This document shows, piece after piece, positions 33,621 through 45,064 of a stretch of DNA of 64,000 bases. Positions within the stretch are counted from its first letter, which is position 1. Each line of letters begins with the position of its first letter. Both the position numbers and the translations under genes were made by a program. The notes under the pieces were generated by a model. It saw only the letters and a list, made by a program, of their open reading frames with translations. It was not told the origin of the DNA and made no database searches. Source of the stretch: Streptomyces lomondensis (lineage in GTDB: Bacteria; Actinomycetota; Actinomycetes; Streptomycetales; Streptomycetaceae); NCBI RefSeq assembly GCF_014651035.1, contig NZ_BMWC01000004.1:186001-250000 (forward strand), read 5' to 3'.

Positions 33621-36143
33621 TCAGAGCTGGCCGACGTCGGTGACGCGGACGACCGCGCGGCCCTCCGCGTCCGAGGCGGTGAGGTCGACCTCCGCGCTGA
33701 TGCCCCAGTCGTGGTCGCCGTTCGGGTCGTGGAAGATCTGCCGGACCCGCCACAGGGCGTTCTCCGGCTCCTCCTCGATGATCAGCAGCTTGGGGCCGCG
33801 GGCGTCGGGGCCGGTGCCGAGGTCGTCGTACTCGTCCCAGTACTTGTCCATCGCCTCGCCCCACGCCTCGGCGTCCCAGCCGGACTCGGCGTCCATCTCG
33901 CCCAGTTCCCCGACCTGGTCGAGGGCGGCCAGTTCGACGCGGCGGAACATGGCGTTGCGCACCAGGACGCGGAAGGCACGGGCGTTGGCGGTGACCGGCT
34001 TGACCTCGTCGGCCTTCTCCTGGGCCTCCTCGGCGGTCATCTCCTCCGGGTTGGCCAGCTGCTCCCACTCGTCCAGCAGGCTGGAGTCCACCTGGCGCAC
34101 CATCTCGCCCAGCCACTCGATCAGGTCCTGGAGGTCCTCGGACTTGAGGTCGTCCGGGACGGTGTGGTCGAGGGCCTTGTAGGCGCTGGCGAGGTAGCGC
34201 AGCACGATGCCCTCGGTGCGCGCCAGCTCGTAGTGGGACACCAACTCGGTGAAGGACAGTGCCCGTTCGTACATGTCCCGGATGACCGACTTCGGCGACA
34301 GCGGGTGGTCGCCGACCCAGGGGTGGCTCTTGCGGTACGTGTTGTACGCGTGGAAGAGCAGCTCCTCCAGGGGCTTCGGGTACGTGATGTCCTGGAGGCG
34401 CTCCATGCGCTCCTCGTACTCGACGCCGTCCGCCTTCATCGCGGCCACGGCCTCGCCCCGCGCCTTGTTCTGCTGGGCGGCGAGGATCTGCCGCGGGTCG
34501 TCGAGCGTGGACTCCACGACGGACACCATGTCGAGCGCGTACGACGGCGACTCGGGGTCGAGCAGTTCGAACGCGGCGAGCGCGAACGTGGACAGCGGCT
34601 GGTTGAGCGCGAAGTCCTGCTGGAGATCGACCGTGAGGCGGACGATACGGCCCTCGGCGTCCGGCCGGTCGAGCTTCTCGACGATGCCGCCGTCCAGCAG
34701 CGAGCGGTAGATCGCGATGGCCCGGCGGATGTGCCGCAGCTGCTGCTTGCGCGGCTCGTGGTTGTCCTCCAGCAGGCGGCGCATCGCCTCGAAGGCGTTG
34801 CCCGGCCGGGCGATCACCGACAGCAGCATCGTGTGCGTCACCCGGAACCGGGAGGTCAGCGGCTCCGGTTCGGAGGCGATGAGCTTCTCGAAGGTCTGCT
34901 CCGACCAGGCGACGAAGCCCTCCGGGGCCTTCTTGCGGACGACCTTGCGGCGCTTCTTCGGATCGTCACCGGCCTTGGCGAGCGCCTTCTCGTTCTCGAC
35001 GACGTGCTCGGGCGCCTGCGCGACGACGAAGCCCTCCGTGTCGTAGCCGGCCCGCCCGGCGCGGCCCGCGATCTGGTGGAACTCCCGGGCGCGCAGGGTG
35101 CGGACGCGCGTGCCGTCGTACTTGGTGAGGGCCGTGAACAGCACCGTGCGGATGGGCACGTTGACGCCCACGCCGAGCGTGTCCGTGCCGCAGATGACCT
35201 TCAGCAGACCGGCCTGCGCCAGCTTCTCCACCAGGCGGCGGTACTTGGGCAGCATGCCGGCGTGGTGGACGCCGATGCCGTGCCGGACGTAGCGGGAGAG
35301 GTTGCGGCCGAACTTGGTGGTGAAGCGGAAGTTGCCGATCAGCTCGGCGATCTGCTCCTTCTCCTCCTTCGAGCACATGTTGATGCTCATCAGCGCCTGC
35401 GCCCGCTCCACGGCCTGCGCCTGCGTGAAGTGCACGATGTAGACGGGCGCTTGCCGGGCTGCCAGCAGGTCGGTCAGCGTCTCCGTGAGCGGCGTGTAGC
35501 GGTACTCGTAGGACAGCGGCACCGGGCGGGTCGCCGAGCGGACCACCGCTGTTGGGCGGCCGGTGCGGCGGGTGAGGTCCTTCTCGAAGAAGGAGACGTC
35601 GCCGAGCGTCGCCGACATCAGCACGAACTGCGCCTGCGGCAGCTCCAGGATCGGGATCTGCCAGGCCCAGCCGCGGTCGCCCTCCGCGTAGAAGTGGAAC
35701 TCGTCCATCACGACCTGGCCGACGTCCGCGTGCCTGCCGTCGCGCAGCGCGATCGACGCGAGGACCTCGGCGGTGCAGCAGATCACGGGGGCGTCGGCGT
35801 TGACCGACGCGTCGCCGGTGAGCATGCCGACGTTCTCCGTGCCGAAGATCTTGCACAGCTCGAAGAACTTCTCCGACACCAGGGCCTTGATCGGCGCCGT
35901 GTAGAAGGTGACCTCGTCCCGGGCCAGGGCGGCGAAGTGCGCGCCCGCCGCGATCATGCTCTTGCCGGAGCCGGTGGGCGTCGACACGATCACGTTCGCG
36001 CCGGAGACCACCTCGATCAGCGCCTCCTCCTGGTGGGGGTAGAGCGTGAGACCCCGCTCACCGGCCCACGACTCGAAGGCTTCGTACAAGGCGTCGGGGT
36101 CGGGGGTCCGCGGCAGCTGATCGATGAGGGTCACGCCCCCCAT
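33621..36143 (-). CDS. Ski2-like DEAD/DEAH-box RNA helicase
   Basis: An 840-residue superfamily 2 helicase. Walker A is STPTGSGKS (about residues 54-62), motif II is DEFH (VVMDEFHFYAEGDRG), motif III is MSATLGD, and motif VI is QIAGRAGRAGYDTEG. The C-terminal 450 residues match the DUF3516-type region found in actinobacterial HelY-like proteins. A role in RNA turnover or ribosome maturation is likely. The start ATG lacks a good ribosome site; a GTG four codons later is possible. tesB follows on the same strand. Confidence 0.9.
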   Translation of the reverse strand: MGGVTLIDQLPRTPDPDALYEAFESWAGERGLTLYPHQEEALIEVVSGANVIVSTPTGSGKSMIAAGAHFAALARDEVTFYTAPIKALVSEKFFELCKIFGTENVGMLTGDASVNADAPVICCTAEVLASIALRDGRHADVGQVVMDEFHFYAEGDRGWAWQIPILELPQAQFVLMSATLGDVSFFEKDLTRRTGRPTAVVRSATRPVPLSYEYRYTPLTETLTDLLAARQAPVYIVHFTQAQAVERAQALMSINMCSKEEKEQIAELIGNFRFTTKFGRNLSRYVRHGIGVHHAGMLPKYRRLVEKLAQAGLLKVICGTDTLGVGVNVPIRTVLFTALTKYDGTRVRTLRAREFHQIAGRAGRAGYDTEGFVVAQAPEHVVENEKALAKAGDDPKKRRKVVRKKAPEGFVAWSEQTFEKLIASEPEPLTSRFRVTHTMLLSVIARPGNAFEAMRRLLEDNHEPRKQQLRHIRRAIAIYRSLLDGGIVEKLDRPDAEGRIVRLTVDLQQDFALNQPLSTFALAAFELLDPESPSYALDMVSVVESTLDDPRQILAAQQNKARGEAVAAMKADGVEYEERMERLQDITYPKPLEELLFHAYNTYRKSHPWVGDHPLSPKSVIRDMYERALSFTELVSHYELARTEGIVLRYLASAYKALDHTVPDDLKSEDLQDLIEWLGEMVRQVDSSLLDEWEQLANPEEMTAEEAQEKADEVKPVTANARAFRVLVRNAMFRRVELAALDQVGELGEMDAESGWDAEAWGEAMDKYWDEYDDLGTGPDARGPKLLIIEEEPENALWRVRQIFHDPNGDHDWGISAEVDLTASDAEGRAVVRVTDVGQL

Positions 36144-36280
36144 CTTGCCTGGCCTCTCGCCCGATGCGGGAATCGGCTGCGGGCCCGAAGATCGCGAACG
36201 CTACGCTGTGTCGCCGACGGGACGTCAGCGCGCCCGGTCAACTGGACAGCGGCACACGAGGAATGGGGCGGGCAGCGGCC

Positions 36281-37075
36281 ATGATGGGACCAGCACACTC
36301 ACTGTCGGGCGCCGCCGCCTGGCTCGGCGTCGGGGCCGCGGCCGCCGCGGCCGGGTACCCGATGCCCTGGCCGGTCCTCCTCGTCGGCGCCCTGATCTGC
36401 GCCGGAGCCGCCCTCGCCCCGGACCTCGACCACAAGGCGGCCACCATCTCCCGGTCCTTCGGACCGCTGTCGCGCTGGCTGTGCGAGGTCGTCGACAAGC
36501 TGTCGTACGCCGTCTACAAGGCGACGAAGAAGCAGGGCGACCCGCGCCGCTCCGGCGGGCACCGCACGCTCACGCACACCTGGCTGTGGGCGGTCCTGAT
36601 CGGTGCGGCCACCTCCGTCGCGGCGATCACCAGTGACCGGTGGGGGGTTCTCGCGATCCTCTTCGTGCACCTGGTGCTGGCCATCGAGGGCCTGCTGTGG
36701 CGGGCGACCCGCGGCTCCAGCGCCGACGTCCTGGTCTGGCTGCTGGCCGCGACCACCGCGTGGATCCTCGCGGGCATCCTGGACAAGCCGGGCAACGGCG
36801 CGGACTGGCTGTTCACGGCGCCGGGCCAGGAGTACCTGTGGCTGGGGCTGCCGGTCGTGCTGGGCGCGATCGTGCACGACATCGGGGACGCGCTGACCGT
36901 CTCCGGCTGCCCGATCCTGTGGCCCATTCCCGTCGGCCGCAAGCGCTGGTACCCGGTCGGGCCGCCGAAGGCCATGCGGTTCCGGGCGGGCAGCTGGGTC
37001 GAGCTCCGGGTGCTGATGCCGGCGTTCATGCTGCTCGGCGGGGTGGGCTGCGCGGCGGCGCTCAACGTCATCTGA
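36281..37075 (+). CDS. Membrane-bound metal-dependent hydrolase-like protein (YdjM/DUF457)
   Basis: About 264 residues with several transmembrane helices and the family signatures: GPAHSLSGAAAWLGVG at the N-terminus, GAALAPDLDHKAATISR, GGHRTLTHTWLWAV and IVHDIGDALT. The His/Asp residues resemble a metal centre, as in YdjM/YfhO-like proteins. The substrate is unknown. Three in-frame ATGs (36263, 36281, 36284) lie within 24 bp; 36281 is chosen for spacing. It is convergent with the L31 gene, with a GACCC/GGGTC hairpin (37080-37095) between them. Confidence 0.8.
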   Translation: MMGPAHSLSGAAAWLGVGAAAAAAGYPMPWPVLLVGALICAGAALAPDLDHKAATISRSFGPLSRWLCEVVDKLSYAVYKATKKQGDPRRSGGHRTLTHTWLWAVLIGAATSVAAITSDRWGVLAILFVHLVLAIEGLLWRATRGSSADVLVWLLAATTAWILAGILDKPGNGADWLFTAPGQEYLWLGLPVVLGAIVHDIGDALTVSGCPILWPIPVGRKRWYPVGPPKAMRFRAGSWVELRVLMPAFMLLGGVGCAAALNVI

Positions 37076-37095
37076 GCGCGACCCGACAAGGGGTC

Positions 37096-37341
37096 TCAGC
37101 CGCCGCCGTACCGCCGCTCGAACGCCGCGACCCGGCCCTCCGAGTCCACCGTGCGGGCCTTGCCCGTGTAGAAGGGGTGGCTCTCCGAGGAGATCTCCAC
37201 GTCCACGACCGGGTAGGTCTCGCCGTCGTCCCACTCGATGGTCTGGTCGCTGGTCGCGGTGGACCGGGTGAGGAACGCGTACCCGGCGGCCCGGTCGCGG
37301 AAGACGACGGGGTGGTAGTCGGGGTGCTTGTCCTGCTGCAT
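37096..37341 (-). CDS. rpmE2: Ribosomal protein L31 type B
   Basis: An 81-residue type B L31 (MQQDKHPDYHPVVFRDRAAG; SESHPFYTGKARTVDSEGRV). The CxxC zinc motif of the type A form is absent, so it can replace zinc-containing L31 under zinc limitation, usually under Zur control. GAGGAG precedes the ATG. I found no clear Zur box in the short gap upstream. The DUF5709 gene starts upstream on the same strand and ends only 35 bp away, so the two may be co-transcribed. Confidence 0.95.
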   Translation of the reverse strand: MQQDKHPDYHPVVFRDRAAGYAFLTRSTATSDQTIEWDDGETYPVVDVEISSESHPFYTGKARTVDSEGRVAAFERRYGGG

Positions 37342-37376
37342 GGATGCTCCTCGGACGGCTCGGATCGGTTCTGCGA

Positions 37377-37847
37377 TCAGCCGGACAGGGTGTCCTCGTC
37401 GACGATGTGCACGGCGGCCTCCTCGGCCGACGCGGCCCCGCCGTCGATGCCCACGTCCATGGCGACCAGCGCGGCCTCCTCGTCCTCGTGCGCGCCCTCG
37501 TCGGGTGCCACCAGGCGGCCGGAGCGGGCGGCGCCGACCTCGTTGTCCAGGAGTTCCCCGTCCGTGCCCTGGCAGTCCCCGAGACCGTCACCGTCCGGGG
37601 CGACAGGATCCGGCAGCTCCTCGCTGAGCCGCTGGTCCAGCGTCTCGCCCCGCAGCCGCTCGGCCGCCGTCACGCCGAGGTGCTCGACGGCCCAGGGCCG
37701 CTCGGGAGGGGACCAGCCCCGGTCCAGGGGATCGTCGACGCCGTCGTACTCCAGGGTGTCCTCGGCGTCGAGCACCCCCGTGTCCTCCCTCTGCTCGTCT
37801 TGGTCCGGCTGGTAGACGTCGTCTCCCCAGCCGTCGGAGCTGTTCAC
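37377..37847 (-). CDS. DUF5709 protein (acidic, 156 aa)
   Basis: A 156-residue, highly acidic soluble protein. Recognisable blocks are DVYQPDQDEQREDTGVLDAE, LDRGWSPPERPWAV and DEGAHEDEEAALVAMDVGID, ending AASAEEAAVHIV. These match the actinobacterial DUF5709 family as I recall it. It is probably largely disordered. GTG 37847 follows GGAGG at 5-nt spacing. No function is known; its position before rpmE2 may mean co-expression under metal stress. Confidence 0.8.
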   Translation of the reverse strand: MNSSDGWGDDVYQPDQDEQREDTGVLDAEDTLEYDGVDDPLDRGWSPPERPWAVEHLGVTAAERLRGETLDQRLSEELPDPVAPDGDGLGDCQGTDGELLDNEVGAARSGRLVAPDEGAHEDEEAALVAMDVGIDGGAASAEEAAVHIVDEDTLSG

Positions 37848-38052
37848 GGGTACCTCCAGGGGGTGGAGCCGGGCCCGTTGTCACGAGGCCCGCGCCGGGC
37901 CGCCGCCGCACGGAGCACTGGCGCCGCCCGTCGCCGAACCGCGTGGTTGCCGGGCGTTCCCCGAGCCGGTGCCTGACTCCAGCCTTCCACCGAGCCTCGG
38001 CACCGCGCAACGCCAAGGCCGCTCGGGGCACCTGCCCCTGCCCCCGGCCCCC

Positions 38053-39830
<1,778 letters not shown>

Positions 39831-39834
<4 letters not shown>

Positions 39835-41636
39835 GCCTTCTCCTCGATCTCTTCCAGTTCTTGCAGGACGTCCGTCAGGGCGACGGAACCGCTCAGCGCG
39901 GCCTCGTCGTCGGTCTCGCGGGTGACCACCGCCCGGTAGCGGGGCTCGGTGTGCACGAGTTCGCGGTGCGTGCCGACCGCCGCGACCTCGCCCTCATGCA
40001 GGAACACGACCCGGTCGGACCGGTCCAGCAGCAGCGGGGAGGAGGTGAACACCACGGTCGTGCGCCCCGCGCGCAACTCCCGCACGCCCTCGGCGATCCG
40101 GGCCTCGGTGTGCGAGTCGACGGCCGAGGTCGGCTCGTCCAGGACCAGCACCCCCGGGTCCGTGATCAGCGACCGGGCGAGCGCGAGCCGCTGCCGCTGG
40201 CCGCCGGACAGGGACCGGCCGCGCTCGGTGATCCGCGCGTCCATGGGGTCGGCGGCGTCCAGCGACCCCTGCACCAGCGCCGCCAGTACGTCGTCGCACT
40301 GCGCGGCCGCCAGCGCCTCGTGCGGCTCCACGTCGCCCGACGCGGGGACGTCGAGCAGCTCGCGCAGCGTGCCCGACAACAGCACCGGGTCCTTGTCCTG
40401 CACGAGGACGGCCGTACGGGCGCTGTCCAGCGGGAGTTCGTCGAGCGGCACGCCGCCCAGCAGCACCGAGGTGCCCTCCTGCGACGGATGCCCGCCCAGC
40501 CGTTCCGCCAGCCGGCCCGCCGCGTCCGGGTCGCCGCACACCACGGCGGTCAGCCGCCCGGCGGGCGCGAGCAGCCCGGTCTCCGGGTCGTACAGGTCAC
40601 CGCTCGGGAGGTCCGCCGCGCGCGATCCGGCGGTGTCCGTGGCCCGCTCCAGCGCCAGCACGCCCGCGGCCCGCTTGGCGGACGGCCGGGAGAAGGAGTA
40701 CGCCATGGCGATCTCCTCGAAGTGCCGCAGCGGATAGGTGAGGACCATGACCGAGCTGTAGACGGTGACCAGTTCGCCGACGGTGATCCGGCCCTGGCGC
40801 GCCAGGTGCACGCCGTACCAGACGACGGCGATGAGCAGCAGTCCGGGCAGCAGGACCTGGATCGCGGTGATCAGGGACCACATCCGGGCGCTGCGCACGG
40901 CCGCGTGCCGGACCTCCTGGGAGGCGCGCCGGTAGCGGTCGAGGAACAGCTCCTCACCGCCGATGCCGCGCAGCACGCGCAGCCCGGCGACGGTGTCCGA
41001 GGCGAGTTCGGTGGCGCGTCCGGCCTTCTCGCGCTGGACGTCGGCGCGCCGGGTGGCGCGGGGGAGCAGCGGCAGCACGGCGAGCGCCAGCACGGGCAGG
41101 CCCACGGCGACGACCACGCCCAGCGCGGGCTGGTAGACGAGCAGCCCGGCGCAGACCAGCACGACGGTGACCACGGCCGCGGTGAACCGGGACAGGGCCT
41201 CGACGAACCAGCCGATCTTCTCCACGTCACCCGTGGACACCGCCACCACTTCACCGGCCGCGACGCGCCGGGTCAGCGCCGAGCCCAACTGGGCGGCCTT
41301 GCGGGCGAGGAGCTGCTGCACGCGGGCCGCCGCCGTGATCCAGTTGGTGACGGCGGTGCGGTGCAGGAAGGTGTCGCCGACCGCGTTGCCGACGCACGCC
41401 AGCGCCAGCAGGCCGCCCGCCAGGGCGAGTCGCGAGCCGGAGCGGTCGACGACGGCCTGCACGGCGACACCGACGCAGAACGGCAGCGCGGCGACGGAGG
41501 CGAAGTGCAGCAGCCCCCAGGCCAGCGACTTGAGCTGCCCGCCCAGCTGATTCCGGAAGAGCCACCAGAGGAATCGGGGACCCGATCGCGCGTCCGGCAC
41601 GCCCGGGTCGGGGTACGGAAGGTCTTGAATCTGCAT
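39831..41636 (-). CDS. ABC exporter half-transporter with degenerate Walker A
   Basis: 601 residues from ATG 41636 (MQIQDLPYPDPGVPDARSGP). The six-helix membrane domain is followed by an ATPase whose Walker A is lost (VVCGDPDAAGRLAERLGG has no GK[S/T]). The signature LSGGQRQRLALARS is intact. The H-loop His is also absent (VVFTSSPLLLD). Only the composite site made of the partner's Walker A and this LSGGQ can hydrolyse ATP efficiently, as in TM287/288-type heterodimers. No strong ribosome site precedes the start. Confidence 0.9.
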
Positions 41637-41835
41637 GACGTCCCAGTGGCTCGTGTCAGGGGGATGGGGTCGGGGGCGGCGGCAACAAACCGTGACAGGT
41701 TCGCGTCGTCGCGTGGTCGGGGGCAACAGGTTTTCCGCCCACCGAACGGAACCGGCCGACACGGGTGGGAACAGGGCCGCCTCGGCTTGCCGGTGCTCAT
41801 TGCGGTGGCGGCGGACTCCCCGTAGAACACCGCCC

Positions 41836-43431
41836 ATGAAGAGACGGATCGTCATGTCCATGCTTGCGGGAGCGACCCTCCTGGCGAGCACCCTCCTCGG
41901 CACCGGTCCCGCCCGGGCGGCCGACGTCCCCGCCGAGTTCGGCACCGACTGGCACGACCCGGTCACGGCCGCCCCGCCCGTCGAGCGGCCGTCCGGAAAG
42001 TCCTGCGAAGTCACCGTCGCCCAGGCGCAGTTCCGCGACTTCACCCCGTACCGCGGCACGTACACCCCGCCCGCGGGCTGCGGCGACCGCTGGAGCAAGG
42101 TGGTGCTGCGGCTCGACGGCAAGGTCAAGGGCCGCCAGTACGACCGGCTCGGCTATCTGCACGTCGGCGGGGTGGAGATCTTCCGCACGTCGACGCCGCA
42201 GCCCTCGCCGGACGGCATCGAGTGGTCCGTGGAGAAGGACGTCACGCGCTACAGCGACACCTTCCGCGCGAGCCGGGACGTCGAGATGCTCATCGGCAAC
42301 GTCGTGGACGACACCTACACGGGCGTCCTCGACGTCAAGGTCACGCTGACGTTCTATCAGGGCCGCCCCGACGGCGGGATCCCTGACCAGGTCCTCACCC
42401 TCGACGGCGACTCGGCCCTCACCACCCCGCGCAACAGTGAGCGCATCGTCGCCGAGGTGTACGCCACCGGCTCCGGCGGCGGCTGCGAGGAGTACTGGTA
42501 CCTCACGGTGCCCGATCCGGCGCCGTACTCCTGCAAGGCCGGCCAGGGCCCCTACCGCGAGGTGCAGATCCGCGTGGACGGCCGCCTCGCGGGCATCGCC
42601 ACGCCGTTCCCGACCGTGTGGACCGGGGGCTGGTCCAACCCGTTCCTCTGGTACGTGGTCCCGGGTCCGCGCGCCTTCGACATCAAGCCCATCACCTACG
42701 ACCTCACCCCCTTCGCCGGGATCCTCAACGACGGCCGCCCGCACCGCGTCGAGGTCTCGGTCGTCGGCGTGCCCGAGGGGCAGACCGGCTGGAGCACGCC
42801 CGTGAACGTCCTCGTCTGGCAGGACGAGCGGCGCGCCCGGGTCACGGGCGAACTCACCGTGCACAAGGTGGGCGATCTGGCCAACTCCTCTGTATACGAG
42901 CCCGGTTCGGAGCACCGGGTGGACACCGAGGGCGCCCACCGGCTGACCGTCGCCGGATACGTCGACACCTCGCACGGCCGCGTCACGACCACCGTCGGCC
43001 GCTCGCTCGCCCACACCTCCGAGCACCGCTGGACGGACGGCGAGACGAGCGACGGGCTGAAGGCCGCCTGGACCGACGAGGAGTCGGTGACCGTCGACGG
43101 CCCCGGACCGGCCCGCACCACGCGCACGCACCGGACCTACACGATGGACGGCACGACCACGCTCGGCGCGGGCGACCGGCTGCGCACGGTCCTGACCCTC
43201 GGCGACCGCGCGACGGCCGTCGAACTGCGCGGCGGCCGGCGCACGGCGTGGTCCCGCCTCGACGACACCTACACGGGCGACGCCACCTACACGGCCAACG
43301 TCCCGCGCGACCAGCGGCACGCGGTCGGCACCACGAGCGAGCGCTACCGGCTGTACGGCTCGCACGGCTGTTACGACCGCACGCTGACCACCGTGCAGGG
43401 GGTGCTCACGGAGGATCGCCGCCGGTGCTGA
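41836..43431 (+). CDS. Secreted PNGase A-like amidase
   Basis: A 531-residue protein with a signal peptide (MKRRIVMSMLAGATLL ... PARAADVPA). The N-terminal half matches peptide-N4-(N-acetyl-beta-glucosaminyl)asparagine amidase A: VLRLDGKVKGRQYDRLGYLH, GGVEIFRTSTPQPSPDGIEW and SVEKDVTRYSDTF. Such enzymes remove N-glycans from glycoproteins, including core-fucosylated plant glycans. Secretion fits a role on plant matter. TTGCGG-N17-TAGAAC ends 7 nt before the ATG and there is no ribosome site, so a leaderless transcript is plausible. Confidence 0.82.
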   Translation: MKRRIVMSMLAGATLLASTLLGTGPARAADVPAEFGTDWHDPVTAAPPVERPSGKSCEVTVAQAQFRDFTPYRGTYTPPAGCGDRWSKVVLRLDGKVKGRQYDRLGYLHVGGVEIFRTSTPQPSPDGIEWSVEKDVTRYSDTFRASRDVEMLIGNVVDDTYTGVLDVKVTLTFYQGRPDGGIPDQVLTLDGDSALTTPRNSERIVAEVYATGSGGGCEEYWYLTVPDPAPYSCKAGQGPYREVQIRVDGRLAGIATPFPTVWTGGWSNPFLWYVVPGPRAFDIKPITYDLTPFAGILNDGRPHRVEVSVVGVPEGQTGWSTPVNVLVWQDERRARVTGELTVHKVGDLANSSVYEPGSEHRVDTEGAHRLTVAGYVDTSHGRVTTTVGRSLAHTSEHRWTDGETSDGLKAAWTDEESVTVDGPGPARTTRTHRTYTMDGTTTLGAGDRLRTVLTLGDRATAVELRGGRRTAWSRLDDTYTGDATYTANVPRDQRHAVGTTSERYRLYGSHGCYDRTLTTVQGVLTEDRRRC

Positions 43432-43449
43432 AGTGAGCAGTGGGGCTCG

Positions 43450-43465
43450 TGTGATGTGCGTCACT
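43450..43465. promoter_or_regulatory. Crp-type operator upstream of the symporter
   Basis: TGTGA-N6-TCACT matches the classical CRP half-sites, and the core GTGATGTGCGTCAC fits the Streptomyces Crp motif GTG-N6-GNCAC exactly. It lies about 145 bp before the symporter start. A hairpin CAGAAG-N10-CTTCTG (43559-43580) occupies the leader. Confidence 0.6.
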
Positions 43466-43608
43466 TAAGGCGCTTTTACATGGCTGAAACGTTGCGGTCT
43501 TGCGCGCGATCAAGACAGCCTCCACAGTGATCGGTCACGGAAGCCGCTTTCCGTATCGCAGAAGTCCCCTCCGGCTTCTGTGTGTGTCCCGTTCTCCAAG
43601 GAGGCCCC

Positions 43609-45021
43609 GTGCCACCGTCCGTACCGTCCCTGCCGCGACGCGTCGCACGCACCCTGCGTACCTCACTCTTCGCGCAGGTCCTCTGCGCGCTCGTCCTCGG
43701 CATCGTCGTCGGGAAGCTGTGGCCGGAAACGGCCACGGCCTTCCAGCCGCTCGGCGACGGTTTCACCCGGCTCATCAAGACGGTGATCTCACCGCTGGTG
43801 TTCTGCGTGGTCGTCGTCGGCATCGCCAAGGCCGGTGACCTGAAGGCGTTCGGCCGGATCGGGGTCAAGGCCCTGATCTGGTTCGAGGTCGCCTCCACGG
43901 CCGCCCTGGTCATCGGCCTCGTCGCCGCCAACGTCGTCGGCCCCGGCAAGGGCATGAACGTCGACCCGTCCTCGCTGGACGCCGCCGCGGTGAACGAGAC
44001 GACGGGCGGTGGCCAGCTGCCCTCGACGACCGAGTTCGTCCTGAACGCGCTGCCGCAGAGCTTCGTCGGGGCCTTCGCCGAGAACGAACTGCTCCAGGTC
44101 CTCATCCTGGCCTGCCTCGTGGGCGCCGCCCTGCTCCACCTCGGGCACACCAAGGTGCCCAAGATCCTGCCCGCCATCGAGCAGGCCCAGGAGATCATCT
44201 TCGCGGTCGTCGGCTTCGTCATGCGGCTCGCCCCGCTGGCGGTGTTCGGCGCGATGGCCCACCTGGTCGGCAACTACGGGCTGGGCGTGATGAAGACGTA
44301 CGCCAAGCTCATCGTGCTCTGCTACGTCGCGGCGGCGCTGTTCATCGTGCTGCTCGCCGTCGCCCTGCGGCTGGTGACCGGGCTCAGCCTGTGGAAGTTC
44401 CTGCGCTACATCCGCGAGGAGATGCTGCTCGCGCTCGGCACCGCCTCCACCGAGTCCGTCATGCCGCGCGTGATGCAGAAGCTGCGCCGGGCGGGTGCCC
44501 GCGACGACGCCGTGGGCCTGGTGCTGCCCACCGGTTACTCGTTCAACCTCGACGGCGCCTCGCTCTACCTGTCCATCGGCACGCTGTTCATCGCCCAGGC
44601 GGTGGGGGTGGACCTGAGCCTCGGGCAGCAGGTCACGGTCGTCCTGGTCCTCATGCTGACCAGCAAGGGCATGGCAGGCATCCCCGGCTCGGCGTTCCTC
44701 GCCCTGGCCGCGACCGCCTCGTCCCTGGGCGCGATCCCGGCCGGAGCGGTCGCCCTGCTGCTCGGCGTGGACCGCATCATGGACTCGATGCGGGTCGTCA
44801 CGAACCTGCTGGGCAACTGCGTGGCCGTGTTCGCGGTGTCCCGCTGGGAGGGGGCGCTGGACATCGCCCGGGCGAAGAAGACGCTCGACGGCGAGGAGAC
44901 GGACCCGCCGGAAGACGGCGACGAGGGTGAGGCCCGGGCGGTCGAGCCGACGACGGCCGAGACCCCGGCGCCCGGCATCCCCGCCCAGAAGCCCAAGGAA
45001 CCCGCCCCAGAGGCCGGTTGA
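43609..45021 (+). CDS. dctA: Dicarboxylate/amino acid:cation symporter (DctA-like)
   Basis: About 470 residues from GTG 43609, preceded by AAGGAGG. It is the sodium/proton-dicarboxylate symporter fold, with eight helices and two re-entrant loops: TRLIKTVISPLVFCVVVVGI, LALGTASTESVMPRVMQKL (serine-rich hairpin), TGYSFNLDGASLYLSIG (NMDG-like substrate motif) and MLTSKGMAGIPGSAFLALAA. A Glu/Pro-rich cytoplasmic tail follows. It imports C4-dicarboxylates or glutamate. The upstream Crp site suggests cAMP-linked control. Confidence 0.9.
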   Translation: MPPSVPSLPRRVARTLRTSLFAQVLCALVLGIVVGKLWPETATAFQPLGDGFTRLIKTVISPLVFCVVVVGIAKAGDLKAFGRIGVKALIWFEVASTAALVIGLVAANVVGPGKGMNVDPSSLDAAAVNETTGGGQLPSTTEFVLNALPQSFVGAFAENELLQVLILACLVGAALLHLGHTKVPKILPAIEQAQEIIFAVVGFVMRLAPLAVFGAMAHLVGNYGLGVMKTYAKLIVLCYVAAALFIVLLAVALRLVTGLSLWKFLRYIREEMLLALGTASTESVMPRVMQKLRRAGARDDAVGLVLPTGYSFNLDGASLYLSIGTLFIAQAVGVDLSLGQQVTVVLVLMLTSKGMAGIPGSAFLALAATASSLGAIPAGAVALLLGVDRIMDSMRVVTNLLGNCVAVFAVSRWEGALDIARAKKTLDGEETDPPEDGDEGEARAVEPTTAETPAPGIPAQKPKEPAPEAG

Positions 45022-45064
45022 TCCGAACCCGACGGGCCGCGGCCCGTTTCGGTGTCCGGGGATG

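Noticed and set aside
37342..37376. Zur box for the zinc-free L31 gene
   Set aside because: The gap is short and GC-rich, and no AT-rich Zur-like palindrome could be found.
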